Source of the DNA: Candidatus Saccharimonadota bacterium | Lineage (GTDB): Bacteria > Patescibacteriota > Saccharimonadia > Saccharimonadales > Saccharimonadaceae | Assembly (NCBI GenBank): GCA_017510985.1 | Contig: JAFWLR010000010.1 | Coordinates: forward strand, 1-55,982 | Direction of reading: 5' to 3' | DNA: 55,982 nt | Part shown: in pieces, positions 1 to 6,713 of the stretch | How positions within the stretch are numbered: position 1 is the stretch's first letter | Layout of the letters: every line of letters starts with the position of its first letter | Notes under the pieces: generated by a model | The model's database searches: none | Seen by the model: only the letters and a program-made list of their open reading frames with translations | Told to the model about the DNA's origin: nothing | Program-made: the position numbers and the translations under genes

Positions 1-1125
1 AGCAAAGTACGTACCATCTTCATAGTATAGACCCGTATCCCAAGATTTTGGCGTTTTCTGTTGGATGCCATCTGTATTGTCCCAATCGCTAAAGTTGTTT
101 CTATTGCTTCCTTCCCAAGAATTAGTCGTTGCCATACTTGGAGTATAAGTAATTACTCCCCCACTTTCACTATAACCAGTGCTGTAGCCATTACCGCTAG
201 CTACTTTGAGGTTAGTATCCTCTGACGTCAACGCCGTGCTAGTACTTAGGTTTAAGTCTAGGTTCTGCGTCATCCAGCAATGCCCATCCGCCAATTTTGT
301 AATCCAATACACATTATCATCTCGCACATCTATCACTTGCAACTCTGATGGCACCACATCTACCGCACCACATATCGCCGTACTCATATCTTGCATTTTA
401 TAGTAGCCATTATGCATTGTTTTGCCCGCACTAGCATACGCATCAGCCAATCCCACCGGCGCGTCATACGCCACCGCATAAAAATTCACCGTATTATTAT
501 ATGTCCCCGACGCCTGCACATTACTTGCTTTTGCCCCAATTTTAAACTTTACTGTTCTGCTGTCTGCTGTCGTGCTAGTATCTATTAAAGTTACTCCCGT
601 TGCCCCCTCATCATTATTATCCAATGGTAAACCATTATAACCAGCAGACGCACTATCTGCATCACCACTCACCCAAGTACTACCACTATCCGTCGAATAT
701 GCATACCCCCAAGTATTATCATTAAACCCCGCCAACGTACTCACATTACCCGATAAATTACCAAAATAATAATTACTATCATCCGCATTTGTCAAACGCG
801 TATTAGTAGACGCAGTCCCCGCCGTAGCCGAAAGATGATACCCCGCCATTGTATTAGTCGCCACACCTACCGTAATGATATTGCTATCACTATAATTTCC
901 CGGCGCCAATTCATCTATCAACAAATCGCCCGACACTGTTACCGTAATTGATGGACTAATCGTAAAATTAACTCCTGCCGCACTAGAATATTCCAGCACC
1001 GCACTCGCCTCATTGACCGCGCCTAAACCTCCCATACCAGCGGCTACTAGCACCCCACACGCCCCCAAGTACCACATTTTACTTTTTATATTTAAAACTC
1101 CGCCTTTTCGTATACGCCTTTTCAT
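1..1125 (-). CDS. FISUMP-like secreted surface protein (C-terminus cut by window edge)
   Basis: The 375 visible codons are open to the window edge. They begin with a basic stretch, a hydrophobic core and an AxA cleavage site (NEASA/VLEYS, near residue 42), so the protein is exported. Residues about 50-100 are a beta-rich segment (TISPSITVTVSG, LAPGNYSDSN). A Ser/Thr/Asn-rich region follows, then a block NGYYKMQDMS and DGHCWMTQNLDLNL typical of FISUMP-type surface proteins. The same blocks occur in the partial gene at 54724-55982. I prefer the ATG at 1125 over one at 1134, because the latter overlaps the -10 box (1133-1138), which sits 7 nt before 1125. The biochemical role is unknown; adhesion or display is a guess. 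Confidence 0.85.
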   Translation of the reverse strand, partial: MKRRIRKGGVLNIKSKMWYLGACGVLVAAGMGGLGAVNEASAVLEYSSAAGVNFTISPSITVTVSGDLLIDELAPGNYSDSNIITVGVATNTMAGYHLSATAGTASTNTRLTNADDSNYYFGNLSGNVSTLAGFNDNTWGYAYSTDSGSTWVSGDADSASAGYNGLPLDNNDEGATGVTLIDTSTTADSRTVKFKIGAKASNVQASGTYNNTVNFYAVAYDAPVGLADAYASAGKTMHNGYYKMQDMSTAICGAVDVVPSELQVIDVRDDNVYWITKLADGHCWMTQNLDLNLSTSTALTSEDTNLKVASGNGYSTGYSESGGVITYTPSMATTNSWEGSNRNNFSDWDNTDGIQQKTPKSWDTGLYYEDGTYFA

Positions 1126-1132
1126 GTCTACC

Positions 1133-1161
1133 ATTATACACGAGCTTTTTCACTTCCGCAA
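1133..1161 (-). promoter_or_regulatory. Leaderless promoter of the surface protein gene
   Basis: TATAAT lies at 1133-1138 and TTGCGG at 1156-1161 on the minus strand, 17 nt apart. The -10 ends 7 nt before the ATG, so the transcript should start at or next to the start codon. No Shine-Dalgarno site is possible. Confidence 0.7.
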
Positions 1162-1250
1162 GAGTTTTTTCTATTTTTTATCACTTTTCCTACCACCCCA
1201 TACCAATATCACTACATTATCAAACTAAAATTATCGCTATTCGCTATTTA

Positions 1251-1973
1251 TTATTCGCTATTCGCTTTTACTGTATCATAATCTATCCCATAATAAGCAT
1301 ATTGTAGTCTCATATAAGCTTCGTCTAGTTCCGCCGCCATATTCGCTAACGTATCCGTCTTTTCTTTTGCATAAATCATAAATTTGAGCGGTTTATTATA
1401 GCCTCCACAAATTTCCATTTTGTCCCCATAAGCCAGCTCCCCTGGCACCGTAATTACTCGAATTCCATCTAACCTCATCCCTTCTACTCCCAAAGTCCAC
1501 CCCTCTATCATCCCAAGCGAGGGATCCAAAATCTTGGCAAAACCCGTCGGGTTATCATTGTTATCAAAAGAAGAATCAAACACCGATTCGTCCGCACACC
1601 ACCCTACGTAATAAGCCAAATAATTACTATCTGTCACCTCTACCCCACTACCTTCTTGCAAATCTTCTACCTTCACACCATTCTCGTTTGCTGTATTTTC
1701 ATTATACGCCGTTACCGTACCACTCTTATACCCGATGAATTTGTTAAAATCATCTTTGGTTGCCTCAGTAAACTTCGCTTGTATTTCACTATAAACCTCG
1801 CTATATTCCGCGATCTTTGCCTCATCCACCTTGCTATCGGTGGCATTACTACTCTGACTCCCCGAAATCACAATTGCTGCATAACTCGCTACAATCGACC
1901 CCACCATAAACACTGCAATTAAAATAATAAACAATCTTTGTTTCGGACTAGTCCTTAATTCTTTTTCATCCAT
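1251..1973 (-). CDS. Membrane-anchored FKBP-type peptidyl-prolyl isomerase
   Basis: The 240-residue protein has one N-terminal membrane segment (about 14-37, LFIILIAVFMVGSIV) and an outward domain. Residues about 95-210 resemble FKBP: the YVGWCADESVFDSSF strand, IEGWTLGVEGMRLDGIR and ITVPGELAYG are the usual FKBP core. The family catalyses proline cis-trans isomerisation in folding of exported proteins. The middle loop is divergent, so activity is not certain. It has its own extended -10 (1992-2000) and a Shine-Dalgarno AGGAG, and starts just after the rplO terminator. A short repeat of GCGAATA surrounds the stop codon. Confidence 0.8.
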   Translation of the reverse strand: MDEKELRTSPKQRLFIILIAVFMVGSIVASYAAIVISGSQSSNATDSKVDEAKIAEYSEVYSEIQAKFTEATKDDFNKFIGYKSGTVTAYNENTANENGVKVEDLQEGSGVEVTDSNYLAYYVGWCADESVFDSSFDNNDNPTGFAKILDPSLGMIEGWTLGVEGMRLDGIRVITVPGELAYGDKMEICGGYNKPLKFMIYAKEKTDTLANMAAELDEAYMRLQYAYYGIDYDTVKANSE

Positions 1974-1991
1974 ATAACTCCTATTTTCTTT

Positions 1992-2000
1992 ATTATATCA
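1992..2000 (-). promoter_or_regulatory. Extended -10 promoter of the FKBP gene
   Basis: TGATATAAT on the minus strand, 18 nt before the ATG at 1973, followed by an AGGAG ribosome binding site. Its upstream part overlaps the terminator hairpin of the ribosomal operon. Confidence 0.65.
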
Positions 2001-2001
2001 C

Positions 2002-2032
2002 AAAAATAACTCCCATTACGAGAGTTATTTTT
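2002..2032 (-). terminator. Terminator after rplO
   Basis: Arms AAAAATAACTC (2002-2012) and its complement (2022-2032) with a 9-nt loop. Read on the minus strand the hairpin is followed by a U-run. It ends the short rplF-rplR-rpsE-rplO operon, so secY does not follow. Confidence 0.75.
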
Positions 2033-2048
2033 ATTTTTTAAGTTTTAC

Positions 2049-2516
2049 TTAAGCTTCTTTTTTACTAGCAGGCCTTTGCGGAATCGGCACTTGCTTAAAT
2101 AAACCGCCAGCTTTTTCAATCGCTTCTTTTGCGGTTTTTGAAGCAAATTGGGTCTCTAGCTCAATTTTAGATTTTAACTCCCCCCGCGTAATCACTTTCA
2201 CTTTCACAAACGGTGCAGAAATCATCTGTGCTTCCGCCAATTTATAGTTATCCACCTTACCGGATAATTCATTCAAACGATCTGTATATACCACCTCCGC
2301 CTTTGGATGAATTGACTTAAATCCTTTGAGTTTTGGTACAGCTTGCATAATCGCCCTCTGTCCACCCATAAACCCAGCCGGCATTTTATTATGTCCAGCT
2401 CGAGACTTTTGCCCTTTAGTCCCTCGCCCAGCCGTTTTACCCTGCCCCGCCGCAATCCCCCGTCCCTTACGACCAGGCCTTGTATTTTTCTCTACCTTAA
2501 GATCATTGTATTTCAT
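2049..2516 (-). CDS. rplO: Ribosomal protein uL15
   Basis: 155 residues with the Gly/Arg/Lys-rich N-terminus typical of uL15 (GRKGRGIAAGQGKTAGRGTK) and the conserved GFMGGQ segment. It binds 23S rRNA in the large subunit. Its ATG overlaps the rpsE stop by one base (TAATG), which implies coupled translation. The gene for uL30 that normally sits between rpsE and rplO is absent, as known for CPR bacteria. It is the last gene before a terminator; secY is not downstream. Confidence 0.97.
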   Translation of the reverse strand: MKYNDLKVEKNTRPGRKGRGIAAGQGKTAGRGTKGQKSRAGHNKMPAGFMGGQRAIMQAVPKLKGFKSIHPKAEVVYTDRLNELSGKVDNYKLAEAQMISAPFVKVKVITRGELKSKIELETQFASKTAKEAIEKAGGLFKQVPIPQRPASKKEA

Positions 2517-3313
2517 TACTTGTCCTCCTTCTTAGCGGACTTCTTTGCTTCTGCTTTCTTCTTTGCCTCAGTTTTCTTAATTTCCACTTCTTTTTTTACC
2601 TCAGCTTTCTTTGCCTCAGTTTTCTTAGTTTCCACTTTTTCCTTTGCCTCAGCCTTTTTTGTCGCTACCTTCTTATCCGCATTTTTCTCTGCTTTCTTTC
2701 CATTTACCGTCGTAGTCCACTCCGCTCGCGGTACCTGCGCACGCAAACCTTCAATCACTGCATAAGCAATGTTCACCTTATTAGTTGAGCCGAGCGACTT
2801 AGAAATCAAATTCTTCACGCCAGTTAAGCCCATGATCGCCCGCACTGTACCACCAGCAATAATCCCCGTACCCGGAGCCGCCGGCTTCATCAGCACATCT
2901 GCACCTGTACACTTAGTACGTGTCTCATGACAAATCGTCTCGCCATCCATATTGAAGGTAACCATAGATTTTTTGGCCTTAGATGTAGCCTTCGCCACTG
3001 CTGTGGTTACATCATTACCTTTAGCCACTCCTATACCAACTTTATTTTTCCGGTTACCAATCGCCACTAGCGCCTTGAATCGCATCCGACGCCCACCAGC
3101 CACCGTCCTAGACACACGATCTACTGCAATGGTAATCTCATCAAATTCTTTTGGCCCCGCTTCCGCCCGATTCCGATTCCGACGATTCCCCCGGCGCTCC
3201 ATCTTGCGACCCGCAATATCTCGGACCTGCTTGGTGGCAGCCACCCTATCGTCCATTTTCAAAGTACCGGACTTGTTAATTACTCTTGGGGCTTTTTTCT
3301 CATTTTCAGCCAT
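2516..3313 (-). CDS. rpsE: Ribosomal protein uS5 with a long charged C-terminal tail
   Basis: 265 residues from the ATG at 3313. This start follows GGAG and comes directly after the rplR stop; an upstream in-frame start at 3346 would overlap rplR. Residues about 45-200 are the uS5 core (FDEITIAVDRVSRTVAGGRR, KNKVGIGVAKGNDV), active in decoding fidelity on the small subunit. The last 60 residues are Lys/Glu/Ala repeats with KKTEAKK and KKAEAK units, absent from ordinary uS5 of about 165 residues. The tail is probably disordered. Confidence 0.95.
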   Translation of the reverse strand: MAENEKKAPRVINKSGTLKMDDRVAATKQVRDIAGRKMERRGNRRNRNRAEAGPKEFDEITIAVDRVSRTVAGGRRMRFKALVAIGNRKNKVGIGVAKGNDVTTAVAKATSKAKKSMVTFNMDGETICHETRTKCTGADVLMKPAAPGTGIIAGGTVRAIMGLTGVKNLISKSLGSTNKVNIAYAVIEGLRAQVPRAEWTTTVNGKKAEKNADKKVATKKAEAKEKVETKKTEAKKAEVKKEVEIKKTEAKKKAEAKKSAKKEDK

Positions 3314-3314
3314 A

Positions 3315-3644
3315 TTAAAACTCCAATCCTTCTTTGCGGGCGGCATCAGCTAATGCACTCATTCGCCCCGCATATAATTTAGACCCCCGGTCAAACACCA
3401 CTTTTTTGATTTTTGCAGCTTTGGCTTTTTTGGCAATTTCCGTACCAATCGCCGCTGCCTTTTCCTTCATTGTGCCTTTCAAATCACTACCTACTGTCGT
3501 AGCGTAAGCAATCGTCACACCTTTATCATCATTTACTATCTGAGCCACCAAATGCCGATTTGAAATAAACACCGTCAACCTCGGCTGTTCAGCCGTACCA
3601 TGAATTTTGGCGCGTGTTCTTTTAGCTCTATCTGCTTTATTCAT
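3315..3644 (-). CDS. rplR: Ribosomal protein uL18
   Basis: 109 residues, the usual length. It has the basic N-terminus (DRAKRTRAKIHG), RLTVFISNRHLVAQIV and the C-terminal FDRGSKLYAGRMSALADAAR that define uL18, a 5S rRNA-binding protein of the large subunit. It is two bases downstream of rplF and directly upstream of rpsE in standard spc order. Confidence 0.96.
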   Translation of the reverse strand: MNKADRAKRTRAKIHGTAEQPRLTVFISNRHLVAQIVNDDKGVTIAYATTVGSDLKGTMKEKAAAIGTEIAKKAKAAKIKKVVFDRGSKLYAGRMSALADAARKEGLEF

Positions 3645-3646
3645 AA

Positions 3647-4180
3647 TTACTTACCCGCCTTTCCTGCCTTGCGAAGAATTACTTCGTCAACATATTTAAT
3701 ACCTTTACCCTTGTAAGGTTCTGGCTTCTTCAAAGCACGGATTTCTGCCGCCACCTGGCCCACTTTTTGCTTATCAATGCCAGACACGGTAATTTCCATT
3801 TTATTAGTAGTGAGCTGAACACCCTCTGGTGCGTGATATTTCACCGGGTGTGAAAACCCAAGTGCCATTTCAATATCTTGCCCCCCACCAGATAGGCGAA
3901 AACCTACTCCGTTTACCTCTAGTTTCTTCTCGAACCCTTTAGTCACACCTACCACGGCATTATTTAGTAATGCGCGTTGTAAGCCGTGCCAAGCTCGAGA
4001 TTTCGGCTCGTCATCCTCACGGGTGACTGTCGCCACATTACCCTCAACCGCAACTTTCGTCTTCGGTTGCACCGGTACTACGAGTGAACCCTTCGGGCCC
4101 GCAACAGTAATTTCGCTGTCGCCGACCGTAATTGTCACTCCCGCCGGAATTTCGATGGGTTGTTTTCCGATACGACTCAT
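3647..4180 (-). CDS. rplF: Ribosomal protein uL6
   Basis: 177 residues, standard length, with SRIGKQPIEIPAGVTI at the N-terminus and the C-terminal signature PEPYKGKGIKY. It contacts 23S rRNA near the GTPase centre. It is the first gene of a separate four-gene spc block with its own promoter (4210-4218) and an AAGGAG site. In most bacteria rpsH is directly upstream; here rpsH lies about 18.5 kb away at 22659-23060. Confidence 0.97.
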   Translation of the reverse strand: MSRIGKQPIEIPAGVTITVGDSEITVAGPKGSLVVPVQPKTKVAVEGNVATVTREDDEPKSRAWHGLQRALLNNAVVGVTKGFEKKLEVNGVGFRLSGGGQDIEMALGFSHPVKYHAPEGVQLTTNKMEITVSGIDKQKVGQVAAEIRALKKPEPYKGKGIKYVDEVILRKAGKAGK

Positions 4181-4209
4181 ATCTCTCCTTAAATTAATAT
4201 ATCCCTCCC

Positions 4210-4218
4210 ATTATACCA
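4210..4218 (-). promoter_or_regulatory. Promoter of the rplF-rplO block
   Basis: Extended -10 TGGTATAAT on the minus strand, about 30 nt before the rplF ATG, followed by a Shine-Dalgarno AAGGAG. It allows the distal spc block to be transcribed apart from the proximal block. Confidence 0.7.
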
Positions 4219-4287
4219 CACTTTGCTCTCAAAATCAACCCCAACCCCACCCCAGTTAAGCAAAACAGCCACCCCAGTCAAACTCAT

Positions 4288-5325
4288 TTAGAAATAATTA
4301 ATCCCCATTGCGTTCTTCACCTCTTCTAAAGTTGCATCCGCCACCTGGTTCGCTTTTTTAGTCCCCTCCTCTAAAATTCGCATCAACTCATCAGCCTTAC
4401 CGGCCAATTTTTCTCGTCGCTCGCGAATTGGCGTAAGTTCCGCATCTAAGACTTCAAACAAGAACTTTTTCACCCGTCCATCGCCGATTCCACCCTTAAC
4501 ATAAGCTTCCTTAAGTTTCGTCAAATTCTTAAATTCCGGATAAAACTTCGCAAAATCCTCATCCTTTGCAAACGCCTCTAAATACGTAAACAGCACATTT
4601 CCTTCCAAAATCCCCGGCGCCTCTATCTCGCGCGGAAATGTTACAATACTATTCACTTTTTTCTTAATTGTCGCCGCGTCATCCGACAAATAGATACAAT
4701 TCCCGATTGATTTACTCATTTTTTCATCCCCATCCGTCCCCGGCAACCTCAAACACGCCTGATTTTCTGGCAAAATCGCTTTGCACTCTACCAGTACCTG
4801 AGAACGATAAATCCGATTAAACGCTCGCACAATTTCTCTTGTCTGCTCTAGCATTGGTTCTTGATCTTCACCCGCTGGCACCAAATTTGCCTTAAACGCC
4901 GTAATATCTGCCGCTTGACTAATCGGATAATTCACAAACCCCATCGGCACTGACCGCCCAAAATTCTTCGTCTTGATTTCGTTTTTCACAGTCGGATTCC
5001 TTACTACTCGGCTATACGGCACAAAATTCATATAATACGCCGTTAGTTCTGGCAACGCTCTCACCTCAGACTGAATAAAAAACGTCACTTTGGTCGGATC
5101 CAGCCCCACCGCCAGATAATCCATCATTACTTCTAGCACACTATTTCTGATCTTTTCCGGATTTTCTGCATTATCTGTCAAAGCCTGCGCGTCTGCAATC
5201 ATAATATAAAAAGCATCATAATCGCCTTCATCCTGCAACTTAACTCTTTCTTTCAGACTCCCCACATAATGCCCAATATGCAATTTGCCCGTCGGCCTAT
5301 CTCCAGTTAAAATTATCTTACTCAT
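4288..5325 (-). CDS. trpS: Tryptophanyl-tRNA synthetase
   Basis: 345 residues, normal for bacterial TrpRS. Class I motifs are clear: GKLHIGHYVGS near the N-terminus (HIGH) and DEKMSKSIGN (KMSKS) near residue 200. It charges tRNA-Trp using ATP in the cytosol. It has its own extended -10 (TGGTACAAT, 5363-5371) and a Shine-Dalgarno site, and stands between the envelope operon and rplF. That position inside an interrupted ribosomal operon is unusual. Confidence 0.96.
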   Translation of the reverse strand: MSKIILTGDRPTGKLHIGHYVGSLKERVKLQDEGDYDAFYIMIADAQALTDNAENPEKIRNSVLEVMMDYLAVGLDPTKVTFFIQSEVRALPELTAYYMNFVPYSRVVRNPTVKNEIKTKNFGRSVPMGFVNYPISQAADITAFKANLVPAGEDQEPMLEQTREIVRAFNRIYRSQVLVECKAILPENQACLRLPGTDGDEKMSKSIGNCIYLSDDAATIKKKVNSIVTFPREIEAPGILEGNVLFTYLEAFAKDEDFAKFYPEFKNLTKLKEAYVKGGIGDGRVKKFLFEVLDAELTPIRERREKLAGKADELMRILEEGTKKANQVADATLEEVKNAMGINYF

Positions 5326-5362
5326 TTATTTCCTTCCTCAATTCAGCACTTTACTTTCTTTA

Positions 5363-5371
5363 ATTGTACCA
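5363..5371 (-). promoter_or_regulatory. Promoter of trpS
   Basis: TGGTACAAT on the minus strand, followed by a GAGGAAGGA ribosome binding region before the ATG at 5325. Confidence 0.6.
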
Positions 5372-5390
5372 TATTTTTCAAATCTAAATC

Positions 5391-5999
5391 TTACTGTTCA
5401 TTATTCTGTATATACACATATTTATAATCGTCCAAATCATACCCTTTTTCAGCTAACTTATCTCGCACCGCCATCAGCACCTCGTCCGTCAATTCTGCTC
5501 TGCGCCCACTAATTATCAAACACTCTCCACCACACTCTACGTTACGCTCATAATCCACAGCCACCGCATCACAATTCGTCCGCTTCGCCGGCGCCCCACA
5601 AATAGACAACCTTAAAGGCATCACCTCACCAATTGCATTTTTATGTTCCAATTCTTCTACCGTATAATATTGCCACCCTCCACTCTTGGTCCAATTCATA
5701 TATAGCCCCGTGGTCTCATTCTGCACCAAATTAAATTCCACCACCTCCGGCTCTACCCCATCTAATCGTACTGTGGCCGTATACGTCCCAGGTTCCATTT
5801 CATACACTGCATTCCGATATTCTTTACCTCCAATTTCTACCGTAGCCTCCACTGGCGTCACTAACACATCCAAATACGCCGGTTTACCCAAATATTCCCC
5901 CAGTGGTATCAATACCCAAAAAATCAACGCCGCAAGCAGCAACATTGTTCCAAATACAATTCCTCCTCCCAAATAAATTTTTTTCAAATCTTTATCCAT
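5391..5999 (-). CDS. Unknown single-pass membrane protein with PEGA-like segment
   Basis: 202 residues. One membrane segment (about 8-33) is followed by an outward region. Residues about 42-100 (LDVLVTPVEATVEIGGKEY, YEMEPGTYTATVRLDG) resemble a PEGA-type beta-sandwich, which is common in surface proteins. The rest has four cysteines (ICGAPAKRTNC, VECGGEC) that could form disulfides. The start overlaps the stop of the upstream gene by one base, so it is translated with that gene and the multidomain hydrolase. Function is unknown; support for cell-wall binding is an inference from context. Confidence 0.8.
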   Translation of the reverse strand: MDKDLKKIYLGGGIVFGTMLLLAALIFWVLIPLGEYLGKPAYLDVLVTPVEATVEIGGKEYRNAVYEMEPGTYTATVRLDGVEPEVVEFNLVQNETTGLYMNWTKSGGWQYYTVEELEHKNAIGEVMPLRLSICGAPAKRTNCDAVAVDYERNVECGGECLIISGRRAELTDEVLMAVRDKLAEKGYDLDDYKYVYIQNNEQ

Positions 6000-6697
6000 T
6001 ATATCCCTCCATCACAAAAATCCGGCACTTCCACCGTATAATTAATTACCTTATAACCTAATGCATCAATCCATTTTTCCACCGCCGTTTTTGCATTTAC
6101 TTTTACTTCCTCATCCCCGCAACTGCTTACTCTTACATTTAAATATTCCGCCCCTACTTCATTTGTTTTTCGCGTCACCGTCACGATTTCACCACTATCC
6201 AAGCTAAACGTATATGGCAAATACCGTCCCACCGTCACGCTCATCGCTGAGGTTTTATCACTTTTGCAATCAGTTCCAGCGTATTTCATTTGTTCCGGCA
6301 AAGGACAATCCAGCACCGGCGATTCATAAAACCCTTCACTACCCATCAGTGCAAACGACACCCGATATGTCGCCTGATACTTATCCACGTCTACCAAAAA
6401 ACTATAATTCCGTACCCCATCTTTATCCGTCACCACGAACGAACTTGGTCGCACCAAAGCCACCACCCCACCAACATCCTCACTCGCCCCTTGCGTTCTC
6501 TGCAAACTTTCCCAAATAAACTTTTCCAAATCCCGCACTTCACTACTAGTTAACCCACTATTCACCTGATCTATATTATATAAGTCCAACTTTTTACTCG
6601 CCGTCAACACACTCACTACCGCCACTACTATAATCAATCCAAACGCCAAAAGTGCCGCTATGATACCAATTTTAATTTTTTTATTCGTCTCTTTCAT
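5999..6697 (-). CDS. Unknown membrane-anchored extracytoplasmic protein
   Basis: 232 residues with one N-terminal membrane helix (about 8-32, IGIIAALLAFGLIIVVAVV) and an outward soluble part. The soluble part contains a cysteine pair (LDCPLPEQMKYAGTDC) and another pair near the C-terminus. I do not recognise a family. It starts 16 nt after the large peptidoglycan hydrolase and overlaps the next gene by one base, so the three are probably co-transcribed and may act together at the cell wall. Confidence 0.8.
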   Translation of the reverse strand: MKETNKKIKIGIIAALLAFGLIIVVAVVSVLTASKKLDLYNIDQVNSGLTSSEVRDLEKFIWESLQRTQGASEDVGGVVALVRPSSFVVTDKDGVRNYSFLVDVDKYQATYRVSFALMGSEGFYESPVLDCPLPEQMKYAGTDCKSDKTSAMSVTVGRYLPYTFSLDSGEIVTVTRKTNEVGAEYLNVRVSSCGDEEVKVNAKTAVEKWIDALGYKVINYTVEVPDFCDGGI

Positions 6698-6713
6698 TTG
6701 CCCATCCTATATC

